Assembly: GCF_003314975.1 (NCBI RefSeq) | Contig: NZ_QNRF01000007.1 | Location: 62,001-126,000, forward strand | Direction: 5' to 3' | Source of the DNA: Marinomonas aquiplantarum | GTDB taxonomy: Bacteria; Pseudomonadota; Gammaproteobacteria; Pseudomonadales; Marinomonadaceae | DNA length: 64,000 nucleotides | Shown: piece by piece, positions 8,427 to 16,624 of the stretch | Numbering within the stretch: position 1 is the first letter of the stretch | How the letters are laid out: each line of letters starts with the position of its first letter | Notes under the pieces: model-generated | Database searches by the model: none | What the model saw: the letters and a program-made list of their open reading frames with translations, nothing else | What the model was told of the DNA's origin: nothing | Translations under genes and position numbers: made by a program

Positions 8427-9293
8427 ATGATGTCTTCATTAAACTGGATTCAAGCGCTGGCTGAGGTGGAGAAGTCTGGTCAGGCTTGGGTCATGGCGAC
8501 CGTTATCGGCACCAAGGGCTCGTCGCCGCGAGAATCGGCCAGCAAGATGGTGATTACTGCTGAACACAGTTTTGACACTATTGGTGGTGGCCAATTGGAA
8601 TACGCTGTCTGCCAAAAAGCCCGCGCTATATTGGAGGCGGGTGAGGGTCCTTCTCACTTATTGGAAAACTTCCCGCTTGCGGCTAAAACCAATCAATGTT
8701 GTGGTGGCGCGGTGAGTGTTTTGTTGGAATATTTTCCTGAGCCTGCCGCTAAAATCACCATTTTTGGTATGGGGCACGTGGCGACGACCTTGGTCAATGT
8801 GTTGGGGCAAATGCAAGCTAAAATCCATTGGGTAGACAGTCGTACTAACCTTGCTCAAGACAAGAAAACGAGTGATTTGCCGAGCAACGTAATGCCCTTA
8901 GTATACGATTCCATGCTGGAGCATGTGGAGGCCATGGCAGCCAATGAAATAGCCTTGGTCATGACTCACGATCATGCCTTGGACTATCAGCTGGTGGAGG
9001 CCTTGTTGGATCGCAAAGATTGTCGCTTTATCGGCCTGATCGGTTCACAGACCAAAGCCATGCGCTTTAAAAAGCGTTTGGCCAGTGCCTCATTCAGTAA
9101 AGCGGAAATTGATTCGGTACACAGCCCTGTTGGTATTCCTGAAGTGGCGGGGAAAAAACCTTTTGAAATAGCCATTTCCATTGCAGGACAAATTATTCAG
9201 TTAACGCAATCCATTACTGATCAGCCTAAAAAAGTCACAGGTTTGACATGGAAGGAGATTAATAGGGCTTTGGTTGATACTAAGGGGGCTTGA
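8427..9293 (+). CDS. xdhC: Xanthine dehydrogenase accessory protein XdhC
   Basis: Chaperone that binds molybdenum cofactor, promotes its sulfuration and inserts it into XdhB; 288 residues, cytoplasmic. The N-terminal XdhC/CoxI domain has Thr-Lys-Gly-Ser-Ser-Pro-Arg and the Cys pair in Asn-Gln-Cys-Cys-Gly-Gly thought to bind the cofactor. A C-terminal Rossmann-like part starts at Thr-Ile-Phe-Gly-Met-Gly-His-Val. A strong GAGGAGGT site precedes the ATG at 8427; a second ATG follows directly at 8430. It ends the rightward operon; no uricase or allantoinase follows. Confidence 0.93.
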   Translation: MMSSLNWIQALAEVEKSGQAWVMATVIGTKGSSPRESASKMVITAEHSFDTIGGGQLEYAVCQKARAILEAGEGPSHLLENFPLAAKTNQCCGGAVSVLLEYFPEPAAKITIFGMGHVATTLVNVLGQMQAKIHWVDSRTNLAQDKKTSDLPSNVMPLVYDSMLEHVEAMAANEIALVMTHDHALDYQLVEALLDRKDCRFIGLIGSQTKAMRFKKRLASASFSKAEIDSVHSPVGIPEVAGKKPFEIAISIAGQIIQLTQSITDQPKKVTGLTWKEINRALVDTKGA

Positions 9294-9448
9294 TTCTTTA
9301 GCCGATTAATCGCTATTTGTTGATCGTGACTATCAAGCCGTCTGGCAAAGCAAAATCAAAAAAGGGCTCTGACTGGATTACGTTCCATACATTCACTACT
9401 GTTTAAGGCGAGTAGGAAGTAAACAGATTTGACCGAAGGAGCCAAAAT

Positions 9449-9817
9449 ATGACCTATGATGACTTCAATCACTACTGTGGTTCCTTACCTGCAACGACTC
9501 ATGTGGTGCAATGGGGGAATTCCCAAGTTTGGAAAGTTGGTGGGAAAGTGTTCGCTATTGGAGGTTGGAATGATAAGAAGCTTCCAGCTTTTACCTTTAA
9601 AACCTCACCACTTAATTATGATTTTTTAAGCCATAAGCAAGGCTATAGGCCCGCTCCGTATCTTGCGTCTCGCGGTATGAAATGGATACAGCAGTTTGAG
9701 GGCTCGGCGGAACTTGATGAAGAGCTTTTGTATTACCTTGCCGAATCTTATCGAATTGTGTCTTTGGGCTTAACGAAGAAAAAGCAAAAAGAGCTTGGTT
9801 TAAATCAAGAAGGTTAA
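9449..9817 (+). CDS. MmcQ/YjbR-like protein
   Basis: Small cytoplasmic protein of 122 residues matching the YjbR/MmcQ family: N-terminal Tyr-Asp-Asp-Phe-Asn, Trp-Lys-Val-Gly-Gly-Lys-Val-Phe-Ala, and Lys-Thr-Ser-Pro near residue 52, then an alpha-helical tail ending in a Lys-rich segment. The fold resembles double-wing DNA-binding proteins but the biological role is not established. An AAGGAG site precedes the ATG. It stands alone between xdhC and a strong hairpin, 155 bases after xdhC, so it likely has its own promoter. Confidence 0.8.
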   Translation: MTYDDFNHYCGSLPATTHVVQWGNSQVWKVGGKVFAIGGWNDKKLPAFTFKTSPLNYDFLSHKQGYRPAPYLASRGMKWIQQFEGSAELDEELLYYLAESYRIVSLGLTKKKQKELGLNQEG

Positions 9818-9853
9818 GAGAACATCTGTCGATGATTGGTGTTTTTTTATGCA

Positions 9854-9884
9854 AATAAAGGGCGGGATAACCCCGCCCTTTATT
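9854..9884. terminator. Hairpin terminator between YjbR-like gene and mscS
   Basis: Perfect 13-bp stem (AATAAAGGGCGGG paired with its complement) and a 5-base loop, sitting between convergent genes. There is no long T tract on either side, so strength is uncertain; it could serve both directions. Confidence 0.75.
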
Positions 9885-9895
9885 GTCTTGGTGAC

Positions 9896-10732
9896 TTATG
9901 ATTGGGCGTTTTCGTTCACTACTATTACTTTTCGATGTGGGAAAGGGATTTCGATATTGTTGTCATCCAGTGCTTTTTTGATTTGTTCAGGTACGGAATA
10001 AAGGATGTTGAAATAATGTTCGCCTTGACAGAATGGTCGCACTAAGAAGTCGACGGAACTGTCGTTTAGTGTTTCCACTTCAATAAAGGGAGCTGGGTCT
10101 TTTAAAACGTGTGGGTGGTTCACGAGTACACTTTCAATCACTTTACGTGCTGCATCCGTATTTTCTGCGTAAGCCACTCCAAAATGCATGTCTACGCCAC
10201 GTACCTGATAATGGGAGTGGTTGATGATTTGGGAACCCCAAATTTGGCTATTCGGAATGATGATTTGCTGGTTATCGAAGGTTTGTAATATGGTGGTGAA
10301 TAAGTCGATTTCCGTGACGTTACCAAAACGTCCAGCTGCGTCAATGAAGTCTCCCGCTTTGTAAGGTCTGAAAATTAGCAACATCACACCCGCGGCCAGA
10401 TTGGACATGGCACCTTGTAATGCTAACCCGATCGCCAAACTAGCGGCACCCAGTAAGGCAATAATAGAAGCTGTCTGTACACCAAAGCGGTTTAATACGG
10501 CAATTAGGACAAATGCCATCACGACATAACGGGCGAGGCTGCCTAAGAATCGGAACAGGGTGTCATCAAGTTTGTCGTGCTTTTTACTAATTTGTATAAC
10601 AAGGTTTTTGGCTTTGTTGGCTATCCATAGGCCGATTAATAAGATGGCAATGGCAAGTAATAGGTTGGTTGCCCAAGCAATGGCGTCTGGTAAATATTGA
10701 TGGATGTCGATGTCGCTGATAATGTCCTGCAT
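9896..10732 (-). CDS. mscS: Small-conductance mechanosensitive channel, MscS family
   Basis: Inner-membrane channel that opens under turgor to release solutes, 278 residues, close to E. coli MscS (286). Three N-terminal membrane segments are visible (about residues 18-40, 62-82, 87-112). The pore helix is rich in Gly/Ala (Leu-Gly-Ala-Ala-Ser-Leu-Ala-Ile-Gly-Leu-Ala-Leu-Gln-Gly) near 93-110, followed by the beta domain (Phe-Arg-Pro-Tyr-Lys-Ala-Gly-Asp) and an alpha/beta C-terminal vestibule ending in Ile-Pro-Phe-Pro-His-Arg. Single gene with its own leader. Confidence 0.92.
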   Translation of the reverse strand: MQDIISDIDIHQYLPDAIAWATNLLLAIAILLIGLWIANKAKNLVIQISKKHDKLDDTLFRFLGSLARYVVMAFVLIAVLNRFGVQTASIIALLGAASLAIGLALQGAMSNLAAGVMLLIFRPYKAGDFIDAAGRFGNVTEIDLFTTILQTFDNQQIIIPNSQIWGSQIINHSHYQVRGVDMHFGVAYAENTDAARKVIESVLVNHPHVLKDPAPFIEVETLNDSSVDFLVRPFCQGEHYFNILYSVPEQIKKALDDNNIEIPFPHRKVIVVNENAQS

Positions 10733-11101
10733 GATCTTTCCTCTGAGTACTGTATTACATAGTTTCGGTAGCCATAGATATTAGACGGAAGAGATCACAG
10801 ATAGTGTAATCTCTTGTTAAGGCGAATCAGAAAAGTGACTGAAGAAAGTGTCAGATGATGACATAGAAAAACATTTTCACATTGAGCCGCTTTAACAGCC
10901 TACTTAACTGGATTTTAATCGATTAGTCGGTTCACCTTACTAAAGCTTCACGGTCTAAGGCGATGTTTTTATATCAAGGTCATTCTGGTCGAGTTAAAGA
11001 TAAAGCTCGACCAGATTTTATGAGTTGTTATCCATATGCTGCCCCATACATGGATGCGGGGGGAAAGCATGTCCTAGCCTTTGGCCGTGTTATTTCCATT
11101 C
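10733..11101. other. Intergenic stretch without a supported gene
   Basis: 369 bases between mscS and the lipoprotein gene, both leftward. It must hold the mscS promoter and the 3' end of the lipoprotein transcript. I see no start-codon/ribosome-site combination for a protein. The clearest structure is the stem-loop at 10984-11015. Confidence 0.6.
10984..11015 (+). terminator. Stem-loop, 10-bp stem, possible terminator
   Basis: TCTGGTCGAG pairs perfectly with CTCGACCAGA across a 12-base loop, followed on the + strand by ATTTTA. No + strand gene lies upstream, so it ends either the leftward lipoprotein transcript (no T tract in that direction) or an unannotated rightward RNA. Confidence 0.45.
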
Positions 11102-12838
11102 TTAAGTTTCAGGTTCGTCAATACAGGATATTGTCTTTTTGAATTGGCCATCTAGTACGCCGTTTATCGAAATGGTTTGCGGTCCTGTTGCGGTAAATAC
11201 TCCCACTAAACTGATTTCGTTGTTATCCATGGAAAACAACGTGTCATGCCCGCTCATGGATAGACTGGTAATCTGTTTGGATTTATTGTTTCCGTCGGCA
11301 ATCTTGATCTGATAGTTTGATGGCGTGGTGGTGTCGTTTAGGATGCATTGCAAGCTAAAATCACTTTCAGCAATTTGTGTGCTGATTGAAATGGGTATGC
11401 TTTTAACCTTGTCGCTGCCATTAATGTTGTAGTTCACAAGAAAGGACGCTGAGCTAGGTTTTGAATCTGAAGTGAATGCATTCTTACCCTCAGCGGGTGT
11501 TAGTTGATAGCATGAGGCGCCTTTTGCTTGACTGAGTAATGACGCTTGTGTGGTTAAATTGCTGTTTTTTGCGATCAAAGAGACGTTTGTAATATCGACA
11601 TTATCAGGGTATTTGATGCATAAGCTGCTGCTGGTATCTGGTTGTTTTTGATCAATGAAATGAATTCCATTGTGACTTTTTAAAGAGGTCATTTTTACGC
11701 TAGCGGTTGCATCGATAATACTTTTTTGTGCGTCGCTTAACCCTTGAATGATGTTTTCTAAGTTCTCTCTTTTGAAGCTGTTTGGATTTTTAAGCAGTTT
11801 TTCTATTTCTTCCGCAGAAGGGTACAAAGCTTTGCGTGCTAGCCATTGTGAGGCATCGCCGCCTTTGACTATGTTCAATCTTAGCCAAGTTTTATCTTTG
11901 TAGAGTCCTTTTGATGCGCCATTATCATCAAATTCAGTGAGGCCGGCCTTGGTAACTTTTAAGTTCTTGTCTTTAAACTCTTCAAGGCTAGAGCCATCGG
12001 GAGTATCGATGAAGGCTCGGTTTAATGTGGTTGGGATTAACATGAAGAAATCTGGAATTAGTCCAGGTAGGTTAGACCCGCCTTTGCTGAAATAGTCGTA
12101 GCAGGTTGCGACACTACAACCTTCTTGTTTTACTATGACGACTTGGCCACTTTTTAATGGAAGAACATTAGAGTGATTGCTTGAGGCGTAATTTGCATTA
12201 CCCGCTACAAAGTCCACATCAAGATTCATGACCAAGTCATTTTCATTTGCTAGCAGTAGAGTATTAGCAATTTCTTTTGCGACCTTTATTTCTCCCAAAG
12301 TAATAGGGTCAGATAGAGAGAAACTTTCCGCTGCCGAGGCGATAAATTCTAACATGGCAGAGCTTTGATCACTTTCATCCAGATCATACTCATACACTTT
12401 AATGTTCATACTAAGCAGATCGCTCTCCATCTTTTTTGGCCCATATAACGCTTTATTTAAAAATGGCGCTTTTATACCATCAGCTAAGTCTTCATAAGGC
12501 CCAAGAATTTTTGTGGTAGTATCGGATTCTCTATTACCCGTTACTGCTTCTGTAAATTCCACAACAAAGATAACTTCATTTATTCCCCACCAATCGGATA
12601 AATATTTAAGATAACTATCTGTTAAGTAAATGGCATAAACATCATCGCCATCAGTAGAGCCATCGTCTTCCGTTTTAAAAATAGTGTTTTCATCATTGAT
12701 TAGATCATGGCTATTCACGAGAGGAGATTCTAGGCTTCCCATTTGATTAACAGAGCGCACACTGATGGTACCCATAGGGTTACTGGAGCAAGCAACGAGT
12801 AGAAAAGTGACGAGCAATAAAGTGATTTGTTTCATCAT
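11102..12838 (-). CDS. Lipoprotein of unknown function (578 aa)
   Basis: I do not recognise a family. The protein starts with a short signal peptide and a clear lipobox, Leu-Val-Ala-Cys with Cys17, so it should be a lipid-anchored envelope protein. The residues after the Cys (Ser-Ser-Asn) do not suggest inner-membrane retention, so outer membrane is likely. The mature part is acidic in residues 45-180, contains beta-strand-like segments (Val-Ile-Phe-Val-Val-Glu-Phe; Ile-Lys-Val-Tyr-Glu-Tyr-Asp) followed by a helical stretch. The C-terminal third is Ser/Thr/Asn-rich with Cys residues that could pair (near 406, 440, 500 and 573). No enzyme motif is evident. It is a single gene 200 bases downstream of the DUF1127 gene, same strand. 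Composition (many Asn/Ser/Asp) differs from the housekeeping genes. Confidence 0.75.
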   Translation of the reverse strand: MMKQITLLLVTFLLVACSSNPMGTISVRSVNQMGSLESPLVNSHDLINDENTIFKTEDDGSTDGDDVYAIYLTDSYLKYLSDWWGINEVIFVVEFTEAVTGNRESDTTTKILGPYEDLADGIKAPFLNKALYGPKKMESDLLSMNIKVYEYDLDESDQSSAMLEFIASAAESFSLSDPITLGEIKVAKEIANTLLLANENDLVMNLDVDFVAGNANYASSNHSNVLPLKSGQVVIVKQEGCSVATCYDYFSKGGSNLPGLIPDFFMLIPTTLNRAFIDTPDGSSLEEFKDKNLKVTKAGLTEFDDNGASKGLYKDKTWLRLNIVKGGDASQWLARKALYPSAEEIEKLLKNPNSFKRENLENIIQGLSDAQKSIIDATASVKMTSLKSHNGIHFIDQKQPDTSSSLCIKYPDNVDITNVSLIAKNSNLTTQASLLSQAKGASCYQLTPAEGKNAFTSDSKPSSASFLVNYNINGSDKVKSIPISISTQIAESDFSLQCILNDTTTPSNYQIKIADGNNKSKQITSLSMSGHDTLFSMDNNEISLVGVFTATGPQTISINGVLDGQFKKTISCIDEPET

Positions 12839-12985
12839 TAATTCCTTGTCTAGGTGTTTTACAAGATCATTTAACGTTAGCCTTAATTGACCAAAAAATA
12901 AACAATAAGTGAGGTTTAGATAGAGGCTAGCGTTCTGGGTTTTGACTAAAGTGGTTTTCTAGCGGGTCAGTGTGGACGAGAATGG

Positions 12986-13012
12986 ATCCGACCCAATAGC
13001 GCTGGGTCGGAT
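12986..13012 (-). terminator. Hairpin after the DUF1127 gene
   Basis: ATCCGACCCA pairs perfectly with TGGGTCGGAT around a 7-base loop, 20 bases past the DUF1127 stop on the leftward strand. No T run follows, so it may be an mRNA-end stabiliser or weak terminator. Confidence 0.6.
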
Positions 13013-13032
13013 AGTGGCGTGATAAGGTAAGA

Positions 13033-13272
13033 TTATTTCCATAAAGGTTTATGAACTTCTTGATATACATCACTGGAGGTTAAACCTACATCTTTCAGTT
13101 GAGCGTCATTTAATTGGTTTAATCTAGCTCGAGTTTTCCAGTTATGATGCATTTTAGAAAAAAGAGCACGCCAGTTTTTACTGTTTAGCATAGCTAATGT
13201 TTTTTTCTGTTTTTCAGCAATTACTGTGCAGACGGTGTCCAGTTCGGATGATTGGTTGTAATGCGCTTTCAT
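13033..13272 (-). CDS. DUF1127 domain small protein
   Basis: 79 residues, basic, cytoplasmic. The C-terminal 45 residues fit the DUF1127/YjiS-like pattern: Trp-(x)n-Arg, Leu-Asn-Gln-Leu-Asn-Asp-Ala-Gln-Leu-Lys-Asp-Val-Gly-Leu. DUF1127 proteins are small Arg/Lys-rich proteins; some bind RNA and influence phosphate or carbon metabolism, but the function here is unknown. A GGAGGT site precedes the ATG. It is divergent from a GcvA-like LysR regulator, a common arrangement for DUF1127 genes, so that regulator probably controls it. Confidence 0.85.
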   Translation of the reverse strand: MKAHYNQSSELDTVCTVIAEKQKKTLAMLNSKNWRALFSKMHHNWKTRARLNQLNDAQLKDVGLTSSDVYQEVHKPLWK

Positions 13273-13388
13273 AATGACCTCCTAATGAGTTTTTGTCGTT
13301 TCGTGATGAAATAATGGTCAATTTTTGGTGTGGCGACAAACGAGAAAAAACCGGATATGATTAAGAAAAACTTAACTATGGTGTTGTC

Positions 13389-14342
13389 ATGTCTCGATCA
13401 AGAAGTTTGCCACCGTTAAAATCCATGCAGGCGTTTCGCTATGCTGCTGAGACGTTGAGTTTCAAGGCGGCAGCAGATCAGTTATTTGTCACCCAGGCAG
13501 CGGTGAGTCAGCAAATTAAGACCCTTGAGCAACACCTTGGTGTTGCCTTGTTTGAGAGACGTACTCGACAAGTGACTTTGACATCGGAAGGCCAATACCT
13601 TTATGAATATATAGAGAAGGCGTTTCGTTTGTTGGAAGATGGGGTAAGAGGGATAGCAGAAGATGCGAATCCGAATACCTTGGTGATCAGTGTGGTGCCG
13701 TCTTTTTCCAGTCGATGGTTGGTGCCGCGTTTAGGGCATTTTCAGCAACAGGCCGAAGATATTAATTTACGCTTAAGTCCTAGCATAGGTCTATCGGATT
13801 TTTCAGATAGTGATTTGGATCTCTGTGTTCGTTTAGGTCAAGGGGAATATGAAGGACTGCAATCTGAGCTGTTATTTGAAGAGTTTTTAATTCCAGTTTG
13901 TCATTCTGACTTGTGTCATGAAGATGAACCCATTGAGCAACAACTCAGTCGCATTCCGATCATCACAGATACCGGGCCGGATATGGATCATGTCTGGCCT
14001 AAGTTACAAACCTTCTTGAAAATGTATGATATGCCGCTGAAGTCACACCTTCACGTTGCGGACTCTACCTCCTTAGTAGAGGCGTTATTGTCTCGCCAAG
14101 GGTTGGCCATGATGCGGTTTAGTTTAGTTTATGAGCTGCTTCAGAAAGACCTGTTAATTTGCCCTTTGCCAGTCTATATGAAATCTAAATACGATTTTTA
14201 TTTGGTGGCCCCCGCACCGCATTTCCAATATGACAAAGTTCAGAACTTTCGTCGTTGGATCAAAGGGGAGATTAAGGAAGTGGATTTAGCTTGGAGTCAT
14301 TTTTTAAGAGATCATGTCGAATTAAATGAACTTCCATTCTAA
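13389..14342 (+). CDS. LysR-family transcriptional regulator, GcvA-like
   Basis: 317 residues. The N-terminal winged HTH (residues 5-65) shows the GcvA-type pattern Pro-Pro-Leu-Lys-Ser-Met-Gln-Ala-Phe, Phe-Lys-Ala-Ala-Ala-Asp-Gln-Leu, Thr-Gln-Ala-Ala-Val-Ser-Gln-Gln-Ile. A periplasmic-binding-like effector domain follows (about 90-300), including Asp-Leu-Cys-Val-Arg-Leu-Gly. The 116-base spacer to the divergent DUF1127 gene contains an inverted repeat (TTTGTCG at 13292 and CGACAAA at 13334) that could be its operator. The effector is unknown. Confidence 0.9.
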   Translation: MSRSRSLPPLKSMQAFRYAAETLSFKAAADQLFVTQAAVSQQIKTLEQHLGVALFERRTRQVTLTSEGQYLYEYIEKAFRLLEDGVRGIAEDANPNTLVISVVPSFSSRWLVPRLGHFQQQAEDINLRLSPSIGLSDFSDSDLDLCVRLGQGEYEGLQSELLFEEFLIPVCHSDLCHEDEPIEQQLSRIPIITDTGPDMDHVWPKLQTFLKMYDMPLKSHLHVADSTSLVEALLSRQGLAMMRFSLVYELLQKDLLICPLPVYMKSKYDFYLVAPAPHFQYDKVQNFRRWIKGEIKEVDLAWSHFLRDHVELNELPF

Positions 14343-14381
14343 GGATGGAAAGAGTTCGAGACGAAGAAGATTAGAAGATGA

Positions 14382-14414
14382 AAAGATCAGGGCGACGGAC
14401 GTGCCCTGATCTTT
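14382..14414. terminator. Bidirectional terminator between LysR gene and chemoreceptor gene
   Basis: 12-bp perfect stem AAAGATCAGGGC with its complement, 9-base loop, A-rich on one arm and T-rich on the other, placed between convergent genes. Confidence 0.8.
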
Positions 14415-14425
14415 CTACGAGAGGT

Positions 14426-16339
14426 TTATAACTTAAATTTATTGACTTGCTCGCGTAGTGACTCTGCTAAAGTTTTTAAGTCGTTAGCTTGTTTGAGTCC
14501 TTCTGACATTTCCTCTAATAATTCCGAAGAAACGTCACGAACCGCGACAGTGTTTTTGCCAATTTCGGCGGTCACACTGGTTTGTTCTTCTGCCGCCGTC
14601 GCAATCTGAACCGTCATCATATTGATTTGTTCAATGGCCTTGGCTATCTCGCTGAAGTTCTCTCCCGATTTTTGGGTATCATCCACACTGGTGTTGGCCA
14701 GATCATGACACAATCCCATGACCTTGACCGCTTTGGTCGTAGTCGTTTGTAAATTGGAGATCATGGCGGAGATTTCTTCCGTTGATGCATGGGTTTTTTG
14801 CGATAAAACACGAACTTCATCGGCCACCACAGCGAATCCACGGCCTTGTTCGCCAGCACGGGCCGCTTCAATCGCGGCATTCAACGCCAGTAGGTTGGTT
14901 TGTTCGGCGATGTCGCTGATGGTTGAAACAATGCTGTTAATTTTATCCCCTTGCTTATTGAGTTCTGTAATGACCTGACTGGCCGATGTGACTTCCTGAG
15001 CTAATTGAGAAATGGAATTTAAACTGGCACCGGAGAGCTTTTGACCATTGCCACTGACGGTCACTGTCTTGTTAGAGTTATCCGCCGTCATTTCTGCATT
15101 GTGAGCAATCTCTTGAGTGGCAGATGTCATTTCTTCAACCGCTGAGGCAACTGAGATCAGTTCATCTTGCTGAACATTGAGTCGTTTGGTGCTGTTTTCA
15201 ACGGAATTGGCGCTGGACATGGCTTGCTCAAATAAGTCGTGGGTCAGCTGATCAATGTTTTTTATAATGTCTCTTAACTTTAAAACGAAGGCATTGAAAT
15301 TTGTCGCGAGTTGACCAACTTCATCTTGATTGTCTGTTTTGATTTGAACCGTTAGATCTCCTTCACCCTGAGCAATATCTTCCAAAGCATTTGAGACTCT
15401 TAATAGGTCTGCCATTAAAGTACGAATTAATAGGGTTAAAACCACTACCGAAGCTAGCATTAGAATCAAGGCAACAACGACCTGCTTGACACCTAAATTG
15501 GTCACTGGCGACATTAGAATGTCTTTATTTCCAAGTAGAACCAAGGTCCATGGAGTATTTTGGATGCGTTGTGAAGACATTAAATAGTCAGTATTCTGCA
15601 CGTTAATTGAAGACAATTCCTGAGAATGACTGTTTTCTTGGATGAGCTTTAGATTAAGGCTTGCATCCACTTCCGCGAGCGGCTTGTTATTAAAATCATT
15701 TTTAGTTTCAGAGTCAGGAGTGTTGGCAGGGTAGGAAATGACTTTGCCTGAGTCTGAGACGATGAAAGCATAACCATTACCAGGTACTGCCATGGCGGAA
15801 ACAACATCATCAATGCCGCTTAAATTAACGTTGGCACTTAAAACACCATGAAATTGACCATTTTGCTGTGTTTGTTGAACAATGGAAATGAGTAGGGCTT
15901 TGGAGGATTTTCCTTCATAAGGCTCAGTGATGGTCATTTGAGTATTCTCTAGACCTGTTTGATACCAACCACGTTTAGTTACATCGTAATTTTTGAGTAC
16001 ATTTTTGCCACGCCTAAAGAAAGCATCCTTTGATTTCAAACCATACACTAATGAACTCAAATTGGCGGCAATGATCGTCTGTCTTAGAGATCTTAAAATA
16101 ATGTCGTCATTATTTGGGTTCGCTTCTACCACGCCTTTTAATGCCGTGACGACTTGGCGCTTATCCTTTAACCATGTGGATATTTGATTTGAACTGGCTT
16201 GCCCATAATTGAGCATATTACTGGTTAAATCCTTTGTGATTTGTCCTTTCATAGTGACGATGGAAATGGCAGTGAGTATACCGGCGACCAGTATGAGAAT
16301 ACTGCAGCTGGTGACAACAAGCTTTTTATTCAAAGTCAT
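14426..16339 (-). CDS. Methyl-accepting chemotaxis protein with dCache_1 sensor
   Basis: Transmembrane chemoreceptor, 637 residues: TM1 about 8-30, periplasmic dCache about 32-280, TM2 about 285-310, HAMP about 311-363, then a long cytoplasmic coiled-coil signalling domain to 637 with the conserved hairpin tip ([12 protein letters not shown]). The sensor has Tyr118, Arg123, Trp125 and Tyr126, the carboxylate-side residues of the amino-acid-binding dCache_1 motif. The two acidic positions that usually hold the amino group read Gly143 and Asn170. It lacks an obvious C-terminal CheR-binding pentapeptide (ends Asn-Lys-Phe-Lys-Leu). Monocistronic and unlinked to che genes. Confidence 0.93.
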   Translation of the reverse strand: MTLNKKLVVTSCSILILVAGILTAISIVTMKGQITKDLTSNMLNYGQASSNQISTWLKDKRQVVTALKGVVEANPNNDDIILRSLRQTIIAANLSSLVYGLKSKDAFFRRGKNVLKNYDVTKRGWYQTGLENTQMTITEPYEGKSSKALLISIVQQTQQNGQFHGVLSANVNLSGIDDVVSAMAVPGNGYAFIVSDSGKVISYPANTPDSETKNDFNNKPLAEVDASLNLKLIQENSHSQELSSINVQNTDYLMSSQRIQNTPWTLVLLGNKDILMSPVTNLGVKQVVVALILMLASVVVLTLLIRTLMADLLRVSNALEDIAQGEGDLTVQIKTDNQDEVGQLATNFNAFVLKLRDIIKNIDQLTHDLFEQAMSSANSVENSTKRLNVQQDELISVASAVEEMTSATQEIAHNAEMTADNSNKTVTVSGNGQKLSGASLNSISQLAQEVTSASQVITELNKQGDKINSIVSTISDIAEQTNLLALNAAIEAARAGEQGRGFAVVADEVRVLSQKTHASTEEISAMISNLQTTTTKAVKVMGLCHDLANTSVDDTQKSGENFSEIAKAIEQINMMTVQIATAAEEQTSVTAEIGKNTVAVRDVSSELLEEMSEGLKQANDLKTLAESLREQVNKFKL

Positions 16340-16624
16340 TGAGTATTTCCTTATTTGGATAAAATTTTTGAAAAAGAAGTTTTGAAAATAGTATTTACAA
16401 GTCGAATTTTTATTTTATATTATTGTAATTGATTGTGTGTTTTTGTAAACGAATTGTGAACGCCTAATCATGGAAAACGAGTGGCCAAGAAAGCCTAATG
16501 AACGAATTTAATGGAAATGAACCTGTTAGATTCTTTGATAAGGAGAATTGAAGCTCAAACGGATAAGTGTTTTTAAAAGATATAGACGATTTCTTTTACG
16601 AATCTGAATAGGGATGGAAAATAG

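Noticed and set aside
9287..9339. Terminator after xdhC (GGCTTGAT/ATCAAGCC)
   Set aside because: The 8-bp stem has a loop of about 37 bases and no T run, so it is not convincing.
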